From Megamerina dolium (taxonomy: Eukaryota > Arthropoda > Insecta > Diptera > Megamerinidae): a stretch of DNA of 64,000 bases. Both the position numbers and the translations under genes were made by a program. The notes beneath the pieces are model-generated. The model saw nothing but the letters and a program-made list of their open reading frames with translations. It did not search any database and had not been told where the DNA came from. The stretch's first letter is position 1; each line of letters begins with the position of its first letter. The stretch lies in NCBI GenBank assembly GCA_963854835.1, contig OY978527.1:19656845-19720844 (forward strand), in the 5' to 3' direction. Positions 1 to 11,519 of the stretch are shown one piece after another.

Positions 1-1608
1 CAATAATATAGCTAAACAGAAAAAATAACAAAAATTAAAAAAGAATTTATTGAAACGTTTCTAAAAAATTCTAATTTCTGTAAATTGTCGTCAAATAATC
101 GATGCAGTGAAATTGAATCTGCGTGCTTTGGAAGCTCTGGACCTATATAATAAGTTATATGGAAGCTGGAAATGCCAGCCACAAACTTTTTAAAGTGTTG
201 GTTCATGGGGAAAATATACTAAGGAATATAAACACTTCCTGCTAAAAGTCTCAAAATTTAGATCTTATGACAATGGTTTCTCTGATCCTCTTATTAGTTC
301 ACACATGAAAAAGAGAAATATAAAACTTCTGAAATCACTTTAAATATTAGTGGAAACCTATTAGTGAAATAAATTGTTAAGCTACATATTTCTACATGCT
401 TTGCACACAGTATCTTTATTTATAAATAAGACAATACCGTAAAAAGTCAAATAAATGTGTTTAGAAGGTGGATGCAGTTCTACACTTTCTTTCAAAAGTA
501 TTAATTTATGGGTTAATTTAATTTCGTGATCCAAACATCAGCTCTATACCTTAACTGGTACAAAATCTATAGTACGAAAAGGCTAATAAAATACACGGAC
601 GGACAGATCCTGACGGCAGAACTAGTGATAACACGGACACGTAAATCAACTTATATTATTAAATTGGCCCAGCATATGTTTTTTTTATATGATTAATTTA
701 ATTTAATGGAGCCTTATAAACACATTAGATCAAAAAAATGTACTTGAAATGATTTTCATAATTTTAAAATTTCAAATTGATCCTGTAATAACACCTTGTC
801 TAAACAAATGCTTTTTATATAAATTCTTAAATCTAATTCATTGGACAACTATTTGCAAAAAGCCAAATTCAAAAAACGCAGCGATTCAAAAGTTGCAAAC
901 TTATGAGCACTCAGTAGTACACAAAAGTACACTGTGCGTCTGTTACTCAACCCCAATACTAGTTATTTCAAAAAGAAAAGTTATATTATTATTATCTCCA
1001 AATGTCTTATATATGTATACATATATATATACTTCCACAATATGGCCATACTCTCAAATTGTATATAATTTAAAATATGCGAAAATATTGTTGCACAATA
1101 TATACCTAATGATTATTTGTTCCTCTTGTAAAAAACAAATATGAATAGATATTACATGGACCAACTGGTACAGAATATCCCAATTGTATATTAGCGTGGA
1201 TCATGAAAAAGTTCCAAAATTTATCCTCAGATTGAGCACAACAGTTCGTATGAGTAATATTTAATTTTATTGATATTATTGATTTTTATGCACTATTTAC
1301 ATACATTTAATTAAAGCATAGCTAAGTGCTGATATTCATAAACATGAAAAGACTAATTTGATTGCAAAATATATGCATATATTTTACATAAGGCCGCCCT
1401 TAAAATTTTCACCCAAAAATCAGATATGAAAAAAAGAAACTACCTATGGTTCTAAGTATCCCATATTTGCCAAGCAATCATATGTAAAATTAACTTTGAC
1501 CGTCAGCATTTTAACAAATTATTATTCTTATCCATAAAATATTATTTTTTAAAATACTCTTATATGAAAAGCAATGCTTATTTACTTGAAAATAATTTGT
1601 ATGAAAAG
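1..1608. other. AT-rich intergenic DNA, no gene seen
   Basis: I find no recognisable coding region, repeat family or RNA gene here. The open frames present, including one of 131 codons at 749-1144, have AT-driven composition (many I, Y, K, N, L) and no motif I recognise, so I treat them as chance. Confidence 0.6.
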
Positions 1609-1801
1609 TACGAGGGCTGTACCAGAACTACCCGACCTAACAAAGAAAACACAACAAATTTGGGACAATTTTTCTTTATTTCCCCACATAATCTCCTTTT
1701 AGCTCTATATACTTTTTCCAGCGATATTCTATAGCTTCGATACCCTGTTTATAGTATGAACTGTCTAACTCATTAAAATAGCCATCTACCGCAGACTCCA
1801 C

Positions 1802-2290
1802 CTATTCATTGTTTGCAAATCTTCTACCACCCAGACATTTTTTCAAATTTGGAAATAGAAAATAATCCGAAGGAGCTAAATCTAGCGGATAAGGTAGGTG
1901 CTGAAGCAATTCGAGCTTTAACTCATTGATTTTGGTCATCGCAATAGCGGCTGTGTGAACTGGTGTCTTGTTTTGATGAAACAACACTTTCTTTTTCGCC
2001 AAATGCGGCTTTTTTTCTTTAATTTCAGCACTTAATACTCGCCGTGGATTGTTTTTCGGTTTTGAAGATAATCAATCAAAATTATCCCACGTGCATCCCA
2101 AAAAACAGACGACATAAACTTGCCTGCAGATGGAACTGTCTTCGCCTTCTTTGGACACGATTCTTTCCTTTCAATCCACTGCTTTGACTGCTCCATTGTC
2201 TCCGGTGTGAAGTGGTGGACCCATGTCTCATCCATGGTTACGAATCGACGCAAAAACTCGGCTTTATTATTGTGAAACATCGCCCAACTC
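1802..2290 (-). pseudogene. mariner transposase remnant (DDE/D domain)
   Basis: Two fragments in different frames cover the catalytic half of a mariner transposase. The upstream part (2032-2280) carries the first-Asp context VTMDETWVHHF, followed by the family-typical PKKAKTVPSAGKFMSSVFWD block. The downstream part (1802-2002) carries VLFHQNKTPVHT, where active relatives have an Asp-Asn pair, and then DLAPSDYFLFPNLKK with the third catalytic Asp. The second catalytic Asp is therefore replaced (QNK). There is also a frameshift near 2010-2030. The N-terminal helix-turn-helix region is not readable because of the SINE fragment and decay. Family function (cut-and-paste transposition at TA) is established; this copy is dead. 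Confidence 0.85.
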
Positions 2291-2596
2291 TCTATAGAAA
2301 CATCTTCACGACATTGTTTTTGTTATATTGTGAGCAAACGCAGCACCCATTTTGCACACAGCTTTTTCATCTCCAAATTTTCGGTCAATATACGATGTTT
2401 AGCACTTTTTCAAATGCCTGTAATTTCACTTAGCTCACGCAATCACCCTATACCATTTTGTGGATTTTCTTAACCGTTTCTGGCGTGGCCACCTCAATTG
2501 GTCGACCGCTATGGTGTTCGTCTTGGCAGACCGTACGTCCTCATTTAAAGTCTGCCACCCAATATTTTATGATCGTAAACGAATATGGAAAATATT

Positions 2597-2755
2597 GGCA
2601 AGCAATTGGCAATTCTTCCGACAGTAACAACTTGTCATGAAAAAGTTTCTAAAAGAACTCTGTGACAAAGCTCAGAAAAGGTAATGTCACAAGAGTTCTG
2701 CCGTTCGAAAGTAGGTCCCTTCTAATACTGTCCAAAATTTAACACGCACAACAGT
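2597..2755 (+). repeat. internal fragment of tRNA-derived SINE (copy A)
   Basis: From GGCAAGCAATTGGCAATTCT onward this matches positions about 130-290 of the complete SINE at 30005-30335, including the CTCTGTGACAAAGCTCAGAA and CTGCCGTTCG blocks and AACACGCACAACAGTA. Head and tail are missing. It sits inside the mariner, so either it inserted there or the mariner copy acquired it by recombination. Confidence 0.75.
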
Positions 2756-3338
2756 ACTAAACTAAACAACGTGGCGCCTTGATACTTAAAACATATGTTT
2801 TATAAGGTTGCCACTTTTCACCAAAGAAATTTTTTTCAGACGCCACCATCATCTATATGTCAGGTCGGTAGTTGTGGGACCGCCCTTGTACGTGAAGTGA
2901 TTACTCTGGTCGGCAGGACATCCTACTTTTATTTCTATCGGACTCTAAAGATGACAAAGAAGAAGATGCGCTCTACATGAGAGCGCATCAGTAGATTCAT
3001 GCTGGACTGGGCTACGAATATTTATCTGACCGGGCTACAAGCGACTGTTTTTTCTGTTTCCAATATGTAAATATGGCTCGGAGAAAAAGATTTAGGTTTA
3101 AACGAGAAAGTCATCGCAGAAACAGTAGTGGGTATTGTAGAGTTTTAGTTTGTTCACATTACAGCGTAAATTACTTAATTTAGCATAAATTGCTTTACAT
3201 AAATTAAGTGAGTTTACACTTTTTCTTCATAGTTTATTGTGATAGTTCTCTGAAAACATTGTTTTTATTAGATTGTTTACAGAAGAATCAAAATGTGAGT
3301 GATTTTTTTAAATTATTACATAATTTAATCTTTTTTAG

Positions 3339-4120
3339 ATGAACGATAACAAACGAGAGATTTTAAAGGTAGTAACTATTAACAAACGATTGGACACAAT
3401 GTTAATACTAAATAACATGTCATCCAACAAAACTTTATTGCGTCTGTTGCAAAAGCGACGTTCTGTGCTCTTGCGTATGGTTGAGGAAACAATATTTGTT
3501 ATTGCTGGAGCTCTCAGGAGATTTATCCATGCAGGCTCGGTTATGATGGACAAAAGTAAGCATACTTATGCACCTCTGTATGTATGTATGCAGTATTTTG
3601 GGAAGTGGATTGCCAAGTGCATGATGAGTGTTTTAAAAACAATTTTAGAATGACGCGAAAATCATTCCTTGAATTGTGTGGGATTTTAAGAATTTTGGAG
3701 AAAAGAGATACTACTTTTAGAAAAGCTACTACTTTACAAAAACGCGTCGCCATAGCTTTAAATGCACTGGGCTCGTCAGCAGAGTACCGCACTATTGCAA
3801 ATATGTTCGAAGTTGGAAAATCAACGGTATGTGTTATTGTCAGAGAGTTCTGTAGTTATGATTGGAAGATTTTACGCCCTAGAACCATGCCAAGTTTTCC
3901 ATTAACACAAGAAAAATTCTCTGAACTGGTCAAAGGGTTTGAAGTAATTGGGTTTCCTCAGTGCATCGAAGCCATAGATAAGATAAATTTAAAATTGAGT
4001 AATCATACTTCAGTAAACATATTTTTCATTAAAAATATTGCAGAAGGCTGCCATGTGGAGCCATCAAGATACCACGGACTATTATATTTATAAAGGGTGG
4101 TATTCCGATATGGCTGTTCT
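3339..4120 (+). pseudogene. Harbinger transposase, N-terminal half
   Basis: The readable protein runs from a start at 3339 across a frame change near 3580-3600 into a 169-codon frame ending at 4093. It contains the superfamily blocks FRMTRKSFLELC, then RVAIALNALGSSAEYRTIA, FEVGKSTVCVIVREFC and VIGFPQCIEAIDKINLKL. The last is a decayed GFPQCxGAIDGTHI block containing the first catalytic Asp. After another frame change near 4075 the sequence reads DYYIYKGWYSDMAVL, the usual DYYNRKGWYS segment. The protein stops there, so the second Asp and the Glu are absent. It overlaps the antisense Myb-like remnant. In intact elements this protein performs TWA-targeted cut-and-paste transposition. Confidence 0.8.
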
Positions 4121-4226
4121 TGCGAACGCCGCGCAATTCCTTTACTTTGCCCCTCCATATTTCTATGAGGAGCTTCTCGCTGTCCTCTTGAAATAAATAA
4201 CGTTTTTTTGCAGTTTTTTTTTCCAT
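4120..4226 (-). pseudogene. Myb/SANT-like DNA-binding ORF of Harbinger H1 (fragment)
   Basis: Reading minus from an ATG at 4226 gives a Lys-rich start followed by FQEDSEKLLIEIWRGKVKEL and RGVRKNSH. This resembles the start of the Myb/SANT-like domain encoded by the accessory ORF of PIF/Harbinger elements. The remainder is lost at the junction with the transposase remnant. The call rests on pattern and on the neighbouring transposase. Confidence 0.55.
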
Positions 4227-4338
4227 TTTCTTTTTTCAATAATACGAATAATTTAAATTCAAAATGACATTTAGTGATAGGTTATTTCATTATTTTTCGA
4301 TAAAAATTAGAGATGACACCGATTTATTCTTGATTTAG

Positions 4339-4363
4339 TTCTTAATTTATGATAAATTAAGAA
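4339..4363. repeat. 25-bp AT palindrome
   Basis: TTCTTAATTTAT, one G, then its exact reverse complement. It lies near the right end of Harbinger relic H1 among further AT-rich inverted segments (4330-4445), and may belong to the subterminal region of that element. Confidence 0.7.
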
Positions 4364-4684
4364 CGAATGAAGTAATTTAGGTAGCAGATTTTATATGATA
4401 AATTATTAATTTAGTATTTGATTTATACATAAATCAAGAATGAGAGCTAAATTAAGTAAGTCTGAATATAGCTTTTGACAGAGTTTGTTGAGGATAAATG
4501 GATGTATAACAATTGTAAAAAGTGAATGGATCCGGAAAATTACACTGATGAACAATTTTTAAATTACCGTAAAAAGAAAGTAAAGTTCATTAGGTTCGTG
4601 TTTACTCTGAGTTTAAACCGACCGCTGGGGTAAGGCTACACGGATTTTAATTTTATATAAGTTTGAATATTTTACACAATAATT

Positions 4685-5196
4685 CAGCCTAATTCCGGAT
4701 TACCGGCGCATTTAATCCGAATAAAATAATAACCTGACAGACGGCAGTATTGCAGATTAACTAAACGGCTGATTGCTGTTTTATTAGGTCTGTCCACTTA
4801 CATTACTATCACTATAAATTTCTGTCATCTATCACTTTCGATATGAGAAAAACTACAAGAAGTACGTGAACTGAAAACTATCAGAAACTTGTAAATTGAC
4901 ATTCACCGTTCGTAGTTGACAGCTGGATTTATTTATTCGCCAACGCTTTTCATGTTGAAAATTGTTAACAAATGTTGAAAGTTTTTTGTTAGCGAACACA
5001 CCTATTATTTTGTAAAATGGATGGAGAAAAATTCACAATAGACAATTTTCAGCAGCGTTGCCATCGCAAATTGCCCTAATCCTCTTTTATTTTGAGAATT
5101 AACTCATAGAGTTTATGCGGATTAGCTGCAGTTAATGCCCGAGTTAATTCGAATTAACTCGGTAATCCGGAATTAGGCTGCCGTCTGTCTAGGCTA
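4685..5196 (-). mobile_element. Harbinger-type MITE, family M copy 1
   Basis: About 510 bp, non-coding, and the reverse complement of the copy at 26327-26820 along its whole length. The right end reads ...GGAATTAGGCTGCCGTCTGTC plus TAGGCTA followed by TTA. The left end starts at CAGCCTAATTCCGGATTACC and lacks the outermost ~16 bases of the terminal repeat. A second, subterminal copy of the terminal motif (TGACAGACGGCAGTATTGC) begins near 4735. A TTA target site and the lack of coding sequence suggest a Harbinger-type MITE. Confidence 0.85.
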
Positions 5197-6329
5197 TTAT
5201 TCAGTTTGTTTAATCTTAACTGAATGGCACAGTACATAATAAATTTTATTTCTCAAAGTGTTGGTTAGTAATGTCAGTAAACAAAGACATAATAGTGCAT
5301 ATCAACAATGTCACAAAGTATTTGTCATATTTTACAACATTCTTGTGAGCCTTTAGTATCACATATAATTGCATTTAATCAAAGACATTAGTGACATTTT
5401 TCTATTCTGTCGTTTCTTATTGTTTAGTTTTAATTGTTTTTTTCTGAAGTTTTTGTTTGTACTCGTTGACAGTTTTATTTTTGTGTTTTATCAGAAACAT
5501 CCCGTATGTAGAAGGCAGCCGCAGTAGTATAGCTTTGCTAAAAGTATGTTTATAGTTTAACCTTTGTCTTTCGGCTTTGATGTGCGCGTTCCCTTTCTCT
5601 CGTTCTCGTTCTCTCTCCTTGCCTTTTAAATCTACTCAATGCATTCATATATATTTAATTCCTATCTTTCAAATTTTCAGTACTCTATCTATCGTTCTTT
5701 AGCCAATTGAATTCTTATACATAGAAGTTTCTGTTGTGGATAATTTATGTTTGTTTTCCCTTCTACTTCAATTCACTCGTACGTAGCGATTCGCAATCTG
5801 TGTGTTTTCGTTTGTTTGATCCCCTTTATCTGTTTGTATAACATCTAAAACTGCTAGTTGGATAAACTCCTAAATATTTTTGTTACTTTTGTATGCATTT
5901 TCTACTTTTATTTTGAAGCATTCTTTGCGTAGTTTTACTTTGAGTTACAATTCACAAAGAGTAATTTTTGAACGAGTTGTAAGTACATAGTATCTTCAGT
6001 AATTCGATGTCCGCATACTTTTTTCTATTCACAGGATTGATTTTATTACCTATACAGGATGATGTTGTTCTAATTGACTTAATTGTATTCGATTGCATAT
6101 TTAAGTGCTTTTACTTGTAAGTTACGTATTACATATCCATATGGTCATGTAAATGTATGTGCTCATGACATGATTAACAACATGTGCACTTCAATTGGGT
6201 ATTTAGCTTTGCAAATGTAATATAGATTGTAAGTAGTAAGAATTGTATTACCTACTTTACTCTTGAGTCTCAGCTACATTATTTGTGAATGTCATTTACT
6301 CTCACATTTTTGTTCTGTAAATACTTATA
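5197..6329. other. AT-rich intergenic DNA, no gene seen
   Basis: Only low-complexity stretches are visible, such as a CT-rich patch near 5590-5620. No coding similarity or repeat family was recognised. Confidence 0.55.
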
Positions 6330-6790
6330 CCTACTTTTTTTTGGAACAATATAATATCAAGCGCAGCACTCAGACATTTATTGGTCCATTGTACTACGCT
6401 TGAAGTTATTGTGCTTTAAATCTACAAGTTCTCCAAAGAAATCGGAGTAGACCCTGTGGTGGTAAAGACCCAAGAGTTTCGGCTCTCAACACGTCAGTGC
6501 CAAAGACCTCAAACCTGATTCGAGCGAAAGCAAGGAAGACACATAAAAATTGGTCTGCCGTCTTATTTTCGTCTTCACAGGTTGGGCAAAGTGTTCTGCC
6601 TCCCAGTCCGACCTTTTCCATGTGCTTTGCCCACACAAAGTGTCCTGTTACCAAGCCGGCTAGCATTCTGCAATCACTTCTACCAAGAGATAGGAGGATT
6701 ACCCGATATGTTAGGATTTGCAGCCTATTTCGGCCTGCCAGGACGACTTATGGACTAGATTAGCCCTTAAATTCTTTATACTTAGATATG
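6330..6790 (-). pseudogene. 3' end of a non-LTR retrotransposon (ORF2 C-terminus)
   Basis: The minus-strand frame includes MLAGLVTGHFVWAKHMEKVG, then CPTCEDENKTADQFLCVFLAFARIRFEVFGTDVL. This is the C-terminal region after the reverse transcriptase/RNase H of many Jockey/R1-type elements, a GH...H.. segment followed by a CxxCxxxxxTAxHxLxxCPAF cysteine motif (the last Cys is here FLAF). It ends at 6406, followed by about 40 bp of 3' UTR and an A-run (complement of the T-run near 6335-6341). Upstream on minus it continues in broken frames to about 6770. The copy is 5'-truncated and inactive. Confidence 0.7.
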
Positions 6791-6799
6791 TACTAAAAG

Positions 6800-9700
6800 T
6801 GTAAGACTTGCCGACGTAAGGCATGATAAAAAAAAAACAAATAAAAAACCAATCGATGCTTAATCGAGTAAGTCGTAACCCGACATACTATTTGAAACGA
6901 TCTTGCTGAATTTTTTGAATCGGGATGTTCGAGTAGCTTGCTACCTTACAATGCATTGCAACGAGTGCCTTTTGTTTCCCAGCTGGGATATTACTCAGTC
7001 AGCCAGGGTCAAACAGGAGGGCATCGTCGTCGAAATCGAAAATAAAGTATTCGTAAGGGACAAAATAAGCACCTTTCATCATACTTTCCAAAAATAAACC
7101 AAGCGGAATGAGCCTCTTCCCAATTTACGATCTACCATTGTAATGTATTCTTAATGTATTTTATTTTGTAAGGCTCTCGAAAGGGAGATTTTGTTTTATA
7201 ATGAGTGAGCAAAGTAACGGTAAATACTTTTAGTAAACATATTATAAATATATAAGAAAATAAAAATTTTTAATTTTCGTGAACCAATTTTGTTATGTTA
7301 AATTACAGAAAGTTTTTACAGGCATGCTTGGTTTGTTGCGACATTAGAATTTGTCTACTTTGAAATAGCATCTTCTTGTGGAAGCTGATGCAGCTCTTTA
7401 ATTTATTACAATATCAAGTTGAGGCACACTTTAACCATTGAAAAATGTTAATCATTTAAGTCCTAGCCCGTCAAGAGTTGCACAATGTGCACATGGTAGG
7501 TAGACGTGGTTTTTATCAGATTCAATCCATTTTCTAATGTATCAATTTTATGGATTTTTGTGCCAAGTTTTATTCGAATTACTTACTTATTTCGCGAATA
7601 AATTTTGAAAACACACATTCAACACCATACTCTTGCATGGGACGTAGGCGTGATTTTCAACCAATTTCGCCTATTTAAGGATATTTACCAATTATCGGCT
7701 CGATCCAATCAGTTTTATATAATATTTACTGTTCCATACCTTATCGCTTATAAGGTCATTCGGGTTGAATAGCTCAGAAAGTTCTTATGAGGAAGTTATT
7801 TTCGGAATCAGTGTTATTTCCTGCCGAAAGATTACGGTCGGAATGTCCTAAAATGAACATGGAAATCGAATTTCCATAATATCAAGAACAAATTATTGCG
7901 GAACTAGGTATGACGGAACAATTTGCGTGAATTAGTTTTCTACGAGAACTTGTCCATAAAAATCTCAAAACTTAATCCTCGTCGTACTGTGCAAAATCAA
8001 AAGAAAAAATTCACTGAATATCCGTTAACCTGTACGGCTGTCATATATCGGTGTCTAAGTAAATATAAATATAAAAATATAAATATAAATATAATAAACA
8101 GGTTTTACGTAAATGTATTGGAATGGATGTATTGGAGTACAAGAACAGACAGATAAACAACTGATAGGTTATTCTTAGTTTAATCCAGCTATATTGGGCG
8201 TTTAAACTTAGTTTAAACTACGTTGAAATTCTACTGAAAAACTGCAAATAGATTTAAACTCGCACTGATAAACTGGCCCTAAATCAGTTGATTTCAACAA
8301 TTCATCCGGTAATAATTCTTCGCCACCAGTCACATCCAGCTGTTTAGAACAATGTACATCGATATGTTAGCTTAAATATCATATAATATAAATAAGCATA
8401 GAGAGTACTATATAATACTAAGCATTTTTTATAGTCATCACATCAAATTCAATTAAAGCAAAGTAGGAAAAATTAATATTGTTATTCTCGAACGACTATA
8501 TACATGGTACATAGTGACATAGATTAGTGATAACTAATCGAAGTCAAATCAAAATGTAATCAATGATTAAAAAAAAATTGATAATTCTTTGTGGACAGTA
8601 GACGCCTGATGTGGATAAATGGATTTCTGCAGCGTTTTTTTTTTATATGATGTATGAAGGGCGACATTATGATGGTATGTCGAGAGATTACAATGTGACA
8701 ACATACAATACATACCTACCTATAAATACTACGTCAAGTCATAAACAAAACTTGTCACGAAATTCATGAATACACTTTGACAAAGTTTTAATATACTTTC
8801 CTCTTGTTTTTATTTGTGTAAAAGCGTGCATAAAATTAGACGAAAAATTACGTGATATTCTTTATACGCAAAATAAGGGAGAAGGGCATGCATTTCTTTT
8901 TGTTGTTTCTTTTTCACTTGCTCGTAAAAAGGTGGAAAAATGATTAGTATTACAGCAAGGGATGTGAGTACGAGAATACAGATTTGAATCAATGAAATTA
9001 AGGAGCGTACAAAAAAATAAGAGCGAAAGTGAGAGATAAAAACAAAACAAAAAACAGAAAGATATATGTCTATAAAAGTAGTTGTTATCCTTTATTTATG
9101 TAGATACTTATTTTTATTTTCTCATTGTGTTCGAAATACAAATAGGAATAGAATATACACTTTTATTATTAATGTCGTCTTATTTTTGTGGCATCACATC
9201 CGTTTACCAGTCTCTTATGAATATAATAAATTTCTTCAAAAGTAGAATTGGCTTTCAATTTATGTATGTAAATTTTGGCTCTTCCATAGAAAACCTAACA
9301 ACATAATTAGTATAATATACGTAAGCTTGTAATTTGCATTTTGTTTTCTTTTCAATAGACAGTCGTATGAACAGAGCAATTTTAGATGAATAGATTTTAA
9401 CTTGTTATTTGGTAGAATTTGGTAGAAAAAACTCATCTCCAAATTTCGACATACAAAACTTATTGGTAATTATTTATTTTCGTAGAAGTTCGCACAAATT
9501 GGAATTATATGTATATCAAGCTTATATTATTCGCAATTTACACTTAGCAATTATGAACTGTGACCGTAGTTGTAGAAGAGCTCTTATTGTAAGTTGCAGT
9601 ACTGTCATCAAATCGATAGAATTTTTTTTCAACCATAAGTAAGAGAAATGCTGCGCTACTACTCTTCGTTTTATGGATATCAAAATTTGTAGCCGATCAG

Positions 9701-10210
9701 ACAAAAGGGTATAGTATAGCATAAGCAGTAAAGTAGTATAGTAGTATAGTAGTATAGTATAAGCATAGAGAACGTGCCAATATTTTGTATGTTTCAGCAG
9801 ATTGACCACTTGAAAAAAATTTTGAAAAATAGCTCTCTATGTGTTGATTAAATGGTAAAAGTTTCACCACAGTGGGACTACGGGAACATATTTAAAAATA
9901 TATATGTATATATTTACATACATCTTACCAATGACATAACGCAGTGGAACACGCAAAATATTATTGCATACATATAGGATGATAACTTATACAAGGAAGT
10001 ATCTACAGCAAAATTTCTTATTCCTCATCACTGTCTGAGTTCATAACAACAAATGCATGATGTCCTTATCAAATATTTTCGTTAAAATCTCTGATGGTTT
10101 GAATATTTTTGCAAGATACCTAACACAAGATAGATAATAAATAATAGATGTAACATGTGGCTGCCCTCTCTCTGAGAGGACACACTTAGGCCAGAATGAC
10201 CCATTGTAAA
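6800..10210. other. Intergenic DNA with minor microsatellites
   Basis: No gene was recognised. There is an A/T hexamer-like microsatellite (AAATAT units) at about 8058-8096 and short AGTATAGT repeats at about 9708-9760. The open frames (60-95 codons) are AT-rich and lack recognisable motifs. Confidence 0.55.
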
Positions 10211-10215
10211 ACGAC

Positions 10216-10527
10216 AGAGCTTCTCTTACAATACTATTGTGAGTGTTAAATTTGGACAGCTTTAAAAGGGACCTACTTATATTAGCCGGTTTCGAACGGC
10301 TGAAACCTTGTGGCATCACTTTAACTTAGTTTTGTCACAGAGCTCTTTTCAGAAGCATTTTTGGCAAATTGTTACTGCCGGAAAAATTGCCAATTACTTG
10401 CCGACAGGTGGGTACCGTTCGAAAGAAAAATCGATATTAAATTTTGTTATGGTTCAGCCGGGGATTGAACTTATAACCTACAGATCAGAAGGCCAACGCA
10501 CTAACCAGTGAGTTACGGCACCCACGG
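10216..10527 (-). repeat. tRNA-derived SINE, near full length (copy B)
   Basis: The reverse complement starts GGGTGCCGTAACTCACTGGTT, with a slightly mutated A box, then GTTCAATCCCCGG as B box. The body shared with the other copies follows (CACCTGTCGGCAAG; TCTGTGACAAA; AGCCGTTCG), to AGAGAAGCTC. The distal tail diverges. Length is about 310 bp. Confidence 0.8.
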
Positions 10528-10799
10528 AGCATAATTAATGTAACAACGATATGTTTATCTATTTTTATGACGTGACTTAATTTGTGCTTTAAGAATGTTG
10601 GGTAAATCTTGGATGTATTACTTTTGAGGGCTTTCTTGATCTCCAGTTATCTGCGGCAGATATGAAACCGTCTGAGATAGTTAATACGAGCCTTTTAATT
10701 CCGGTTCACTGCGCTTAGGGGAGTCAATCACATTAGATGCAATTAACGTTTCAAACATTTTTTTCGCTTGTTCCTCGCTCAGGGTATTTGATGAACTCA

Positions 10800-11510
10800 T
10801 TTCGTGCATTCATGTTTACTTTGTTCTACAACGTGCGCGATATCCGCTATCAATGTGGAATAAGTATCCACATAATAGTGGTGTCATTTTGTGTACTATA
10901 AAATGGTCCAACACTATCAATAATATAGCCATCAGTACAATAAACTGTAAAGGGCTTACATAAAGGTATTTTCTTCTGTCCAGAATATGATTTTCTTTGG
11001 TACTCATTGTTGGAGCTCTTCTGGTGCCGACCATATGTACCATCAACACTAACTCATGCGTAATGCAATATAATTTTTTAGCTATGTAGGTAGTATGATT
11101 GTTGATAAGATCTTCTCGTGGCATTGCATCAAACTCCAAATGAAATGTATAAATATCCTTTTCGAAGCAACGGATTATTTGACTGCAATAGTTCGAAACT
11201 AGTTGCTCACATTAAAGTCCTAAAATACTAGCGATAAATATTTTTGAATTTCCAGTTGTTAACTTCATCATCAATTCAACTAGAGCCTGAGTATGAGAGC
11301 GAGTATTAGAACATCTTATATATAAAAACATTTCGCTGAGTTTGATAATATCTTTCCAGTCAAGTCCTGTAAATGCCTAAATTCTATCAAAAAGTAATGA
11401 ATCTCCTTTTGCTGACATTTGGTTCAAAAATAGAGAAACTTCTTTGGGCTTTAAACAACTCGTATTAGAATATACCTAAAATTTAGTCAGCTCATCGTCA
11501 TAAAAAGAGT
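10800..11510 (-). pseudogene. DDE transposase relic, ISL2EU-like
   Basis: Reading minus across several stops and frame changes gives a collinear protein. Its blocks in order are CLKPKEVSLFLNQM, then FTGLDWKDIIKLSEMFLYIR followed by SNTRSHTQALVELMMKLTTG. Next come FHLEFDAMPREDLINNHTT and, in another frame, VDGTYGRHQKSSNNEYQRKS followed by KKIPLCKPFTV and TDGYIIDSVGPF. The DGTY...QKSS..Y.RQSYS...K.PL.KP....T.DGYI....GP architecture is that of DDE_Tnp_4-type transposases of ISL2EU-like elements. The C-terminal part is missing. Terminal repeats were not identified. Inactive. Confidence 0.65.
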
Positions 11511-11519
11511 TACTGATTA

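Larger units (their letters stand above)
1609..2890 (-). mobile_element. mariner transposon with both terminal inverted repeats
   Basis: About 1.28 kb bounded by TA at 1609-1610 and 2889-2890. The left terminus (CGAGGGCTGTACCAGAACTA from 1611) is matched imperfectly by the reverse complement of the right terminus (CAAGGGCGGTCCCACAACTA). The inverted repeats are about 28 bp and match at roughly four in five positions. Length, TA flanks and the internal transposase remnant all fit the mariner family. A 160-bp piece of the local SINE family lies inside it at 2597-2755, in the part that would encode the transposase N-terminus. The copy is certainly inactive. Confidence 0.85.
3171..4459. mobile_element. 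PIF/Harbinger relic H1
   Basis: This segment holds a truncated Harbinger transposase on plus and a Myb/SANT-like remnant on minus, the two-protein set typical of the superfamily. The 14-bp sequence TTACTTAATTTAGC at 3171-3184 recurs inverted at 4446-4459 and may be part of the terminal repeat. The true ends and a 3-bp TWA duplication were not resolved. An internal deletion joins the two ORFs. Confidence 0.6.

Noticed and set aside
749..1144. 131-codon open frame
   Set aside because: Composition is AT-driven, no motif is recognisable, and there is no repeat or splice context. Probably chance.
4681..5206. ATTCAG-type target duplication around MITE M copy 1 (AATAATTCAG on the left, TATTATTCAG on the right)
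   Set aside because: The left terminal repeat is incomplete, so the match may be coincidence. Copy 2 shows a clear 3-bp TTA target instead.
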